Origin: an uncultured Lachnospiraceae bacterium
Lineage (GTDB): Bacteria > Bacillota > Clostridia > Lachnospirales > Lachnospiraceae
DNA length: 20,564 nucleotides
NCBI GenBank assembly: GCA_905203555.1
Contig: CAJKWK010000055.1
Span: 1 to 20,564 of the forward strand
Direction: 5' to 3'
Position numbers and translations under genes: made by a program. This document shows positions 13,409 through 20,434 of the stretch, in pieces. Within the stretch, counting starts at the first letter, position 1; each line of letters begins with the position of its first letter. The notes beneath the pieces are model-generated. The model did no database searches. It saw nothing but the letters and a program-made list of their open reading frames with translations, and was not told the origin of the DNA.

Positions 13409-14959
13409 TTACTTTGCGTAATCTGTTACACGCGATTCCCGAATAACATTTACTTTAATCTGACCCGGATATTCCAACTCAAACTCAATCTGTTTTGCAA
13501 TATCTCTAGCCATAAGTACCATCTCATCATCAGATACCTGTTCCGGAACTACCATTACTCGAATCTCTCTACCTGCCTGAATAGCAAAAGATTTATCAAC
13601 ACCCTTGAACTGGTTGCTGATCTCTTCTAATTGTTTCAATCTGTTTGTATATGTTTCAATTGTCTCTCGTCTTGCACCCGGTCTGGCAGCTGAAATTGTA
13701 TCGGCTGCCTGCACAACACACGCAATCAGCGTCTGTGGTTCTACATCACCATGGTGAGACTCAACTGCATTGATAACTGTTGCAGATTCCTTGTATTTTC
13801 TACACAAATCTACACCAATCTGAATGTGTGATCCCTCTACGTCGTGATCAATCGATTTTCCTATATCATGCAAAAGTCCTGCACGTTTTGCCATACGAAC
13901 ATCCAGCCCGATCTCTCCGGCAAGAAGTCCTGACAGCTGTGCAACCTCTATGGAATGCTTTAATGCATTCTGTCCATAGCTGGTTCTGAACTTCATACGT
14001 CCCAGCAGACGAATCAACTCCGGATGGATGCCCGGCACTCCTACTTCCAGTGCTGCGGCTTCTCCTTCCTCTCTAATCATCGCCTCTACTTCTTTCTGCG
14101 CTTTTTCGACCATCTCTTCGATTCTTGCAGGATGGATTCGTCCATCTACAATCAACCGCTCGAGAGCAATTCTTGCCACCTCACGACGAATCGGATCAAA
14201 TCCTGAAAGAACAACCGCTTCCGGTGTATCATCAATAATCAATTCTACACCTGTCAGAGTTTCCAATGTACGGATATTTCGTCCTTCTCTTCCGATAATT
14301 CTTCCTTTCATTTCGTCACTTGGCAGCTGCACTACGGAAATCGTAGTTTCAGCTACGTGGTCAGCAGCGCATCTCTGGATTGCATTGACAACATATTCTT
14401 TTGCCTTTTTATCCGCATCTTCCTTTGCCTGTGTTTCCAGTTCTCTGACCATTTTTGCTGTGTCATGTTTCACATCATCTTCAACAGTTTTCAACAGATA
14501 TTCTTTTGCCTGTTCGGAGGTAAGTCCTGAGATTCGTTCCAGTTCCTGTAACCTTTGTTTGCTGAGTTCTTCAACTTTTTCTTCCCGTTTTCTCAGCTGC
14601 TCTTCTTTTGCTGTAAACTTGGCTTCACGTTGTTCAATCGCCTCAGACCGCTTATCAACAGACTCTTCCTTTGCAAGCACACGTTTCTCATAACGCTGCA
14701 ATTCAGAACGTCTCTCTTTCGTCTCTTTCTCCAGTTCATTCTTTGTCTTAATAGACTCTTCCTTCACTTCCAAAAGAGCTTCTTTCTTCGTTGTCTCAGC
14801 AGTTTTTACGGCGTCATCAATGATCTCTCTTGCTCTGTTCTCTGCATTTCCAATCTTAGATTCTGCATTCTTTTTCAGATTAGATATGGTTACAAAGCGT
14901 ACAACAACACCTACTATCAACGCGAGGGCCACAGCAATAATGATTTCCATTATCGGCAC
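13409..14959 (-). CDS. rny: Ribonuclease Y
   Basis: It is a membrane-anchored endoribonuclease that initiates mRNA decay and processes leaders in Firmicutes. The 516-residue protein has, in order, one N-terminal membrane helix (about 4-22), a long charged coiled coil (about 28-190), a KH RNA-binding domain with GRIIGREGRNIRTLE (about 219-233), and an HD metal-hydrolase domain with H335 (KHSIEVAQLSG) and H364-D365 (GLLHDIGKSIDHD). Size and order match B. subtilis RNase Y. The GTG at 14959 is chosen because AAGGAGG lies 7 nt upstream; the next in-frame ATG would be 16 nt away. A strong own promoter lies upstream, and the ribosome site can fold into a small hairpin. It follows recA-recX, as in many Lachnospiraceae. 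Confidence 0.97.
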   Translation of the reverse strand: MPIMEIIIAVALALIVGVVVRFVTISNLKKNAESKIGNAENRAREIIDDAVKTAETTKKEALLEVKEESIKTKNELEKETKERRSELQRYEKRVLAKEESVDKRSEAIEQREAKFTAKEEQLRKREEKVEELSKQRLQELERISGLTSEQAKEYLLKTVEDDVKHDTAKMVRELETQAKEDADKKAKEYVVNAIQRCAADHVAETTISVVQLPSDEMKGRIIGREGRNIRTLETLTGVELIIDDTPEAVVLSGFDPIRREVARIALERLIVDGRIHPARIEEMVEKAQKEVEAMIREEGEAAALEVGVPGIHPELIRLLGRMKFRTSYGQNALKHSIEVAQLSGLLAGEIGLDVRMAKRAGLLHDIGKSIDHDVEGSHIQIGVDLCRKYKESATVINAVESHHGDVEPQTLIACVVQAADTISAARPGARRETIETYTNRLKQLEEISNQFKGVDKSFAIQAGREIRVMVVPEQVSDDEMVLMARDIAKQIEFELEYPGQIKVNVIRESRVTDYAK

Positions 14960-14972
14960 AGGAGCACCTCCT
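14960..14972 (-). promoter_or_regulatory. Self-complementary ribosome binding site of rny
   Basis: On the minus strand, AGGAG-GTG-CTCCT is a perfect inverted repeat around a 3-nt loop. It contains the Shine-Dalgarno core and ends directly at the GTG start codon. If folded, it would hide the ribosome site. Confidence 0.45.
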
Positions 14973-15015
14973 TATTTAATTTTCATTGTACAATATAACT
15001 CAATACAACAGTTAA

Positions 15016-15044
15016 ATTTTATACTGTTTTCACAATTCTGTCAA
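15016..15044 (-). promoter_or_regulatory. Sigma-A promoter of rny
   Basis: On the minus strand, a consensus TTGACA (15039-15044) and TAAAAT (15016-15021) are separated by 17 bp. Transcription would start near 15009, giving a leader of about 50 nt. It lies just after the recX stop codon, so rny can be expressed apart from recA-recX. Confidence 0.75.
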
Positions 15045-15061
15045 GCATTCCCGTCAGCTTT

Positions 15062-15694
15062 TTAGTAATAATTCAACCCGTCAGCATCCGCATACATTTC
15101 TTCAATTGCTTTACGAATCTCTTCATAACGAAATCCCTTACGTGCCAGATATCCATACAACTTATGCAGCTCTTCTTCGTTTGCCTGTAATACATCCACA
15201 TGCTTTTTTAAAATCAGTTTCCGAATCGCTTCCTGTTCTCCCTCTTCCGCATATACTTCATCCAAAACTTCCTGTATCTGTTCCGCAGCGACTCCTTTTT
15301 GCAGCAATGCAGCATAGATTTCCTTCCGGCTTTTACTCTCTTTTCGACTTTGCACAAAACTTTCTGCATATTTTCTATCGTCTAAATATCCAAAAGAACG
15401 CACGTAGTCCATTGCCTGCTCTATGATATCCTCCGGATAATGTCCCTGTCTCAGTTTTTCTCTCAGCCCTTTTTCTGTTCTTGCCATATCCGTCAAAAGA
15501 TGCATCGCTCTTAATTTCGCACGTTTTAAAATGATCTCTGTTCGGATCTGCTGGTAGACCTCTTCGGAAAGCTCCGCCCCCTGTGTAACCCCAAAACGTT
15601 TTAGTTCGCCTTTGTATAACACAAAGGCGAACTTTCCATCTACTTCTACTATGAACTTCGTTTTGGTCAGCGATTCAACATTCGTAACTATCAT
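15062..15694 (-). CDS. recX: RecX regulatory protein (RecA modulator)
   Basis: It binds the RecA filament and limits its activity. The 210-residue protein has the three-helix repeats of RecX, with RAMHLLTDMARTEKGLREKL and DIIEQAMDYVRSFGYLDDRKYAESFV in the first half, and further repeats with KSRKEIYAALLQKGV and GYLARKGFRYEEIRKAI. The N-terminal 40 residues form a small basic domain seen in Firmicute RecX. The ATG at 15694 is preferred (AGAGG 9 nt upstream), but the GTG one codon earlier is possible. It follows recA by about 23 bp and shares its LexA-controlled promoter. Confidence 0.92.
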   Translation of the reverse strand: MIVTNVESLTKTKFIVEVDGKFAFVLYKGELKRFGVTQGAELSEEVYQQIRTEIILKRAKLRAMHLLTDMARTEKGLREKLRQGHYPEDIIEQAMDYVRSFGYLDDRKYAESFVQSRKESKSRKEIYAALLQKGVAAEQIQEVLDEVYAEEGEQEAIRKLILKKHVDVLQANEEELHKLYGYLARKGFRYEEIRKAIEEMYADADGLNYY

Positions 15695-15717
15695 CACTGG
15701 CTTCCTCTATTTTCCCT

Positions 15718-16818
15718 CTATTTTTCTTCTTTCTTTTCTTCTTTTTTATTTTTTGATGTCAGTTTCAAATCATCCGCACATTCCTCCTGTGCCGCTTCAT
15801 CTCCAAGATGATAATGTGCTCTGACCTTCTGTTCGATCTCATCCATTATCTCCAGATTTGCCTCAAGATAACTCTTGGCATTTTCCCTGCCCTGTCCAAT
15901 CTTCTCACCTTCATAGGCATACCAGGCTCCGCTTTTCTTTACAATATCCACATTTGCTGCAAGGTCCAAAATATCTCCGGAGCGAGAAATACCCTTTCCA
16001 AACATAATATCAAATTCAGCCTCTTTAAACGGCGGTGCAATCTTATTCTTCACAATCTTAATACGGGTACGGTTTCCCACCATCTCTCCGCTCTGTTTCA
16101 AAGTCTCTGTTCTTCGTACATCCATCCGCACCGATGCGTAGAATTTCAATGCACGTCCGCCCGTTGTAGTCTCCGGATTTCCGAACATCACGCCTACTTT
16201 TTCACGCAGCTGATTGATGAAAATTACAATACAGTTCGACTTGCTGATCACCGGAGTCAATTTACGAAGAGCCTGTGACATCAGTCGTGCCTGCAGCCCT
16301 ACGTGACTGTCCCCCATATCTCCTTCAATTTCCTGTCGAGGCACCAACGCTGCCACAGAGTCGATTACAATAATATCGATTGCGCCGGAACGTACCATCG
16401 TTTCTGCAATCTCCAGAGCCTGATCTCCACTGTCCGGCTGAGAAATATACAATTCATCGATATCCACTCCGATATTTTTTGCATACACCGGATCCAACGC
16501 ATGCTCTGCATCCACAAAACCTGCAATTCCACCACGTTTCTGTACTTCTGCAATCATATGTAACGCAACGGTTGTTTTACCACTGGACTCCGGACCATAC
16601 ACTTCAATCACACGCCCCTTAGGAACACCTCCCAGTCCCAAAGCCAAATCCAGGCTCAGACACCCGGTAGGCACTGTTTCCACACTCACCTGGGCAGAGG
16701 AATCTCCCAATTTCATCACAGTTCCCTTACCAAAATCCTTCTCCAGTTTCGCAATTGCAGCATCCAAAGCCTTCTTCTTATCTTCATTATTTATCTTTTC
16801 ATTACTCACCTTTGCCAT
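15718..16818 (-). CDS. recA: Recombinase RecA
   Basis: It is the DNA strand-exchange ATPase and co-protease for LexA. The 366-residue protein has the Walker A motif GPESSGKTT (about 75-83), Walker B DIIVIDSVAALVP, the L1/L2 DNA-binding loops (GLQARLMSQALRKL, NQLREKVGVMFGNPETTTGG), ALKFYASVRMDVRR and the C-terminal domain. It ends in a lysine/glutamate-rich tail. The ATG has AAGGAG 7 nt upstream. A LexA/DinR box in the leader and a strong promoter indicate SOS induction. recX follows directly. Confidence 0.98.
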   Translation of the reverse strand: MAKVSNEKINNEDKKKALDAAIAKLEKDFGKGTVMKLGDSSAQVSVETVPTGCLSLDLALGLGGVPKGRVIEVYGPESSGKTTVALHMIAEVQKRGGIAGFVDAEHALDPVYAKNIGVDIDELYISQPDSGDQALEIAETMVRSGAIDIIVIDSVAALVPRQEIEGDMGDSHVGLQARLMSQALRKLTPVISKSNCIVIFINQLREKVGVMFGNPETTTGGRALKFYASVRMDVRRTETLKQSGEMVGNRTRIKIVKNKIAPPFKEAEFDIMFGKGISRSGDILDLAANVDIVKKSGAWYAYEGEKIGQGRENAKSYLEANLEIMDEIEQKVRAHYHLGDEAAQEECADDLKLTSKNKKEEKKEEK

Positions 16819-16838
16819 AATACATCTCCTTCAAAACC

Positions 16839-16852
16839 CGAACAGTTGTTCG
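16839..16852. promoter_or_regulatory. LexA (DinR) SOS box of recA
   Basis: The sequence reads CGAACAGTTGTTCG, a perfect dyad matching the Gram-positive consensus CGAAC-N4-GTTCG. It sits at about +6 to +19 of the predicted recA transcript, so LexA would block initiation or early elongation. Confidence 0.9.
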
Positions 16853-16863
16853 TTTCTATTGAT

Positions 16864-16892
16864 ATAGTAGTATAATTATTATAAAATGTCAA
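16864..16892 (-). promoter_or_regulatory. Main sigma-A promoter of recA-recX
   Basis: On the minus strand, a consensus TTGACA (16887-16892) and TACTAT (16864-16869) are separated by a 17-bp AT-rich spacer. The start would be near 16857, directly upstream of the LexA box. Confidence 0.8.
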
Positions 16893-16925
16893 CTATATTT
16901 TCATTTCTTTCATTTTTCTTCTGGA

Positions 16926-16934
16926 ATTATAACA
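16926..16934 (-). promoter_or_regulatory. Extended -10 element upstream of the recA promoter
   Basis: On the minus strand, TGTTATAAT is a perfect extended -10 (TG-N-TATAAT). The hexamer 17 bp upstream (GGTTCG) is a poor -35, as is tolerated by extended -10 promoters. It could give a second recA transcript whose leader includes the main promoter and LexA box. Confidence 0.35.
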
Positions 16935-16995
16935 GATACAAATACTATCGAACCTTAGAACCCTTCACACACACCGCTAAGAAACAGTATGCGAA

Positions 16996-17052
16996 CACCC
17001 CGCAACAGACTGCGAGTGTGTTTATCTTATCATAGATTTCAGCTCTTCTCAA
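16996..17052 (-). promoter_or_regulatory. Upstream promoter-like pair followed by an RNA hairpin (possible small RNA or long recA leader)
   Basis: On the minus strand, TTGAGA (17047-17052) and TAAGAT (17024-17029) are 17 bp apart. The transcript would begin near 17017, where CACTCGCA pairs with TGCGGGTG-like bases (16996-17018) as an 8-bp stem with one bulged G and a 6-nt loop. A near-repeat (TCGCA..CTGTT..GTGT) follows at about 16967-16995. There is no open reading frame of note here. Together with the elements above, it describes the 315-bp stretch between recA and the DUF5662 gene. Confidence 0.35.
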
Positions 17053-17059
17053 CTGATTT

Positions 17060-17114
17060 TCAAAAAAAGAAAATGAAAAGCCAACCTGCTCCGGTCAGTT
17101 TTTCATTTTCTTTC
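17060..17114 (-). terminator. Strong intrinsic terminator of the SBP-GlgX-DUF5662 operon
   Basis: A perfect 14-bp arm pair, AAAGAAAATGAAAA (17066-17079) with TTTTCATTTTCTTT (17100-17113), encloses an inner CTGACC/GGTTGG stem with wobble pairs. On the minus strand it ends in a T-rich run including seven T residues. It lies about 20 bp after the DUF5662 stop codon. Confidence 0.85.
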
Positions 17115-17133
17115 TTTACTGTCTTTCTATTTA

Positions 17134-17676
17134 TTACTGATGACGTAAAACTTCTCTTCTGATATATTCAAAAGTCTTTGTTTCTCCTTTTTCTGCAAGC
17201 ATATGAAGCAGCTTTTCCAAAAGCGCCTTTGTTTCCGGATGCATCACATACCCCTCAGTTCCTCCTTTGATAAAGTAATCCAGAGGATCACTGTCCCGGT
17301 ATTTACGACCTCGATATACTTTGCTGGCAGCAATCCGATCCAAAAACATCTCCACCACATATTTTACCGGCATTTTCATTCCAATCAGTTTCTTACTTCC
17401 ATCCAATCCATAATCAATCCAGTATTCATAATGATGCTTGTTCCGCCCTTTATGATGAAGCCAGGCAAGAGACAGGCCGTTCTCCTCTCTCTCCGCATTG
17501 TTTGGACTGCGGTTTCCCTGGTAGTATCTGCACCCCACCCGGAATTCTGTCCAGCTGTATTTTGATAAATCATGGAGAAGTCCCTGCTTATACAAGCCTA
17601 CCTTAAAACACTCTCTCATCACCAAAATCTTATGCCTTGTAATTGTACAAAAATGTCCGACTGCTTTCATTTTCAT
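17134..17676 (-). CDS. DUF5662-family protein
   Basis: The function is not known. The roughly 180-residue protein looks like a member of the DUF5662 family common in Firmicutes. It is rich in His with metal-site-like motifs: HFCTITRHK near the N-terminus, LLHDLSKYSWTEF (an HD-like pair), and HHKGRNKHHYEYW in the middle. YVMHPETKALLEKLL lies near the end. The motif set suggests a helical, possibly metal-binding, HD-like hydrolase, but that is inference. The start is uncertain. The ATG at 17676 lies 4 nt after the GlgX-like stop codon and uses a weak GTGAG/GGAAAG site; the ATG at 17670 and a TTG at 17691 are alternatives. It is the last gene of its operon. Confidence 0.8.
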   Translation of the reverse strand: MKMKAVGHFCTITRHKILVMRECFKVGLYKQGLLHDLSKYSWTEFRVGCRYYQGNRSPNNAEREENGLSLAWLHHKGRNKHHYEYWIDYGLDGSKKLIGMKMPVKYVVEMFLDRIAASKVYRGRKYRDSDPLDYFIKGGTEGYVMHPETKALLEKLLHMLAEKGETKTFEYIRREVLRHQ

Positions 17677-17680
17677 TGAC

Positions 17681-19384
17681 TCACTTTCCAATCAGGAAGA
17701 CGACACTTCTCGCTTCCACATCAATCTTTTTCTGATCTTCCACACGCTTTTCTTCCACCTGAAGTCCCTGACCGTTCCAGAGAACCCGATACCAGATTTT
17801 CTTTTTAGGCAAGGTCGGAAGCGCATACGTATGGTCATTCCAATGCATATTATATGCAAAATAACAAGTTACGTCCTCTACATCCACACCACTGTACATC
17901 ACTCCCAGCTGACGACTCGGCACCTCTGCCGGAACCTGCCATGCATTTTCCCCATGGTAAGAAATATCCGGCACACCACAGCCTATCTTATCCTGTTCTA
18001 ACAGTGCTTTTTCCCTGTGCAGTGCAGGATGTTCCCTGCGAAATGCAATCAACTGCTTTACATATATATACAATTCTTCGTGGCGTTTCCAGCCATTCCA
18101 ATCCAGCCAGGAAGTTTCATTATCTTGACAATATACATTATTATTTCCCTTCTGGCTGTTCCCAAACTCATCTCCTGCCAGTATACAAGGCATCCCCTGT
18201 GCCGTCAAAAGCAGTGCAAACGCATTGCGAACCTGCTTGTTTCGCAGCTCCATGATATTCTTTTTCCGACTCGGTCCCTCAATTCCGCAGTTCCAACTGT
18301 AATTATAATCCGGACCATCTTGATTTTGTTCCCCATTTGCTTCATTGTGTTTTCCATCATAAGAAACCAGATCATGAAGCGTAAATCCGGTATGACCTGT
18401 GATATAATTGAACTTTCCGTCTTTTTTTGTATGATGTTTTAAGGCCCAGATCACATCCCAAACCATTCCTTCATCACCCTTCAAAAAACGACGCATGATA
18501 TTCTGGAATCTGTCATCCTTCTGCATCAGTTTTATGCCTTTCAGCAGAGGATCCTGATTCAACGCTTCCAGAGATACTATAAAAGGATTTAGAATAAACC
18601 CGTCCACATGATATTCCAACATATAATACTTCAGACATTCCATAACGGTATGCAAAGCGATTCCATTTTCAAACGGCATTTCCAGAACAACTTCAATTCC
18701 CGCCTTATGCAGCGCCTTCACCATATCTTTCAGCTCTTTTTCCGCATGTTCTGAAAAACTGTACGCTGCCTTTGGAGCAAAATAATATCCTTTTCCATAT
18801 CCCCAATAGTTTGTCTTCCCGCCTATTACTTCATTGAATTCATAAACCGGCATACATTGAATTTGATTGATCCCCAAATCTTTAAAATATGGAATTTTCT
18901 CTATAACTCCCGCAAAGGTGCCTTTTCGTTTCACCTTAGAAGAACTATGCTTTGTAAATCCTCTGACATGCAGACTATATGCGATTACCTCATAATACGG
19001 AATACTGAGGAACGTATCCCCCTCCCAGTCATATTCCGAATCCAATATACGTCCTCTGATTTCATGCCGTTCTGCATCAGGACTGATTCCAAACTCTTGT
19101 GTACGAGCTACTGCTTTTACAAACGGATCTACACAAACGCGATCTGCAATCCGATAATTATACTCATAATGCCCCGCATCCAAATCTTTCAGTGCCAAAA
19201 ATCTGACTTCTCCGATTCCTTCTTCCTCCGGCATCTGAAAAATGTACTCCGGTTCTTCTGCACCAGCTTTGTACAGCAACAATTCACAGCTCTTTCCTGC
19301 AGGCGCTGAAACCGCAAAATTCATTTTGCCGTCTTTTTTTGTCACACCAAGCGGCTGTGGAAAACCCTCCACCTTCTCTATCAT
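17681..19384 (-). CDS. GlgX/isoamylase-like GH13 protein lacking catalytic residues (probable pseudoenzyme)
   Basis: The 567-residue protein has a CBM48-like N-terminal domain (about 1-95), a GH13 barrel (about 130-450) and a C-terminal beta domain. It keeps the GlgX family markers YSLHVRGFTKHSSS, TNYWGYGKGYYFAPKAAYS, KHNEANGEQNQDG, YSWNCGIEGPS and GDEFGNSQKGNNNVYCQDNE. The catalytic motifs are lost. Region I (usually DVVxNH) reads EMPFEN (235-240), region II (GFRFD) reads GFILN with N266 at the nucleophile, the region III acid/base segment (AEPWD) is missing between about 270 and 292, and region IV (AHDG) reads GHTG (T332). The protein is also shorter than typical GlgX. The reading frame is intact, so this is not a decayed pseudogene. 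The ATG at 19384 has AAGGAG 7 nt upstream. It may bind glycogen without cutting it; hydrolysis by unusual residues cannot be excluded. Confidence 0.85.
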   Translation of the reverse strand: MIEKVEGFPQPLGVTKKDGKMNFAVSAPAGKSCELLLYKAGAEEPEYIFQMPEEEGIGEVRFLALKDLDAGHYEYNYRIADRVCVDPFVKAVARTQEFGISPDAERHEIRGRILDSEYDWEGDTFLSIPYYEVIAYSLHVRGFTKHSSSKVKRKGTFAGVIEKIPYFKDLGINQIQCMPVYEFNEVIGGKTNYWGYGKGYYFAPKAAYSFSEHAEKELKDMVKALHKAGIEVVLEMPFENGIALHTVMECLKYYMLEYHVDGFILNPFIVSLEALNQDPLLKGIKLMQKDDRFQNIMRRFLKGDEGMVWDVIWALKHHTKKDGKFNYITGHTGFTLHDLVSYDGKHNEANGEQNQDGPDYNYSWNCGIEGPSRKKNIMELRNKQVRNAFALLLTAQGMPCILAGDEFGNSQKGNNNVYCQDNETSWLDWNGWKRHEELYIYVKQLIAFRREHPALHREKALLEQDKIGCGVPDISYHGENAWQVPAEVPSRQLGVMYSGVDVEDVTCYFAYNMHWNDHTYALPTLPKKKIWYRVLWNGQGLQVEEKRVEDQKKIDVEARSVVFLIGK

Positions 19385-19397
19385 CTTGTCTCTCCTT

Positions 19398-20390
19398 CTA
19401 CTGCCATCCATCGGTTCCATAAAGTTCCACATTGTCTCTTGTAATCAAAAATGTATCTTCCATAACTTCTTTTTCATAACTTTCTCCATTCATAATCGCC
19501 AAAGCAGTCTCGACCGCCTTTTTCCCGATATTGATCGGAGACTGTGCCCCGGTTCCCACCAGAGACAGATTATTCTCTGCCAGCTTTGCTTTTACCTCCG
19601 GTGAACCATCCACGCCATAAATTAAAATTCCTTTCCGGTCTGCCTCTTCAATCGCCTCTAATGCCCCAAGAGCAATCGGATCATTTCCACACATTACGGC
19701 ATCGATCTCCGAATATTCTGCTAACAGTTGAGCCATTGCAGTTTTTGCCGCTTCTTTTTCTCCATTCACATCTGTACGGTTTAAAACTTCAAATCCCGCA
19801 TTGGCAATCGCCTCTTCAAATCCAGTGATTCTTTGATTTACAGAATTACGTGTGGCACATTCTAATAAGAGAACCTTTCCGCCATTTGGCAGACGTTTCT
19901 TCAAATCCTCCCCACAGACATATCCTGCATTTTTATTATCAGACCCAATAAATGTTTCTGTCAGATCACTTGCTTTTACCTGTGTATCAATATTGATTAC
20001 CGGAACGCCCGCCTCGTCAAGCGCCTCCAGCCCTTCGGAGATCAATTCACTGTCTACCGGGCTCAAAAACACTGCTTTCACGCCCTCGTCAATAAGCTCC
20101 TGAATCTGTTGATTCTGCAGTTGCGCATCCGCTTTCGGATCCCGGCTCATCAAACGATGCCCTTGACTTTCCAATTCTTTCCGGATTGAAAGTTCCAGGG
20201 TTTCAAAATATGGATTGGATGTTTCTATCCCACTATATCCAAATAAATACCCAGCCTCTTCTTCCGTTGCATCCTCTTCTGTCTCTGAAACCGCATTATC
20301 TTCAGGGGTTCCCACATTTTTCTTACAGCCTCCCAAGGAAGAAACTGCAAGCAGTGTAATCAGAAAGATCCCCAATACCCTTTTTTTCAT
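19398..20390 (-). CDS. Periplasmic-binding-protein-like sugar-binding lipoprotein (RbsB type)
   Basis: This 330-residue exported lipoprotein would be anchored outside the cell membrane. The signal peptide MKKRVLGIFLITLLAVSS is followed by the lipobox LGGC (C22) and an acidic linker (about 28-46). The type-I fold then shows YSGIETSNPYFETLELSIR, LISEGLEALDEAGVPVINID, GKVLLLECATRNSVNQRI, AVMCGNDPIALGALEAIEEA and GVDGSPEVKAKLAE, as in ribose/galactose-binding proteins. Family members pass sugars to ABC transporters or to sensor kinases. No ABC permease or ATPase gene is beside it here, so its partner is unknown. The ATG at 20390 has AGGAGG 7 nt upstream; the GTG at 20396 is too close to it. It is the first gene of an operon with the GlgX-like protein (13-bp gap). 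Confidence 0.92.
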   Translation of the reverse strand: MKKRVLGIFLITLLAVSSLGGCKKNVGTPEDNAVSETEEDATEEEAGYLFGYSGIETSNPYFETLELSIRKELESQGHRLMSRDPKADAQLQNQQIQELIDEGVKAVFLSPVDSELISEGLEALDEAGVPVINIDTQVKASDLTETFIGSDNKNAGYVCGEDLKKRLPNGGKVLLLECATRNSVNQRITGFEEAIANAGFEVLNRTDVNGEKEAAKTAMAQLLAEYSEIDAVMCGNDPIALGALEAIEEADRKGILIYGVDGSPEVKAKLAENNLSLVGTGAQSPINIGKKAVETALAIMNGESYEKEVMEDTFLITRDNVELYGTDGWQ

Positions 20391-20434
20391 GTACACTCCT
20401 CCTAGTGTTTACAAACTCAATAACCATACTATAT

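Noticed and set aside
16928..17020. Additional LexA boxes upstream of recA
   Set aside because: Only half-sites (CGAAC) are present without the matching GTTCG at four bases.
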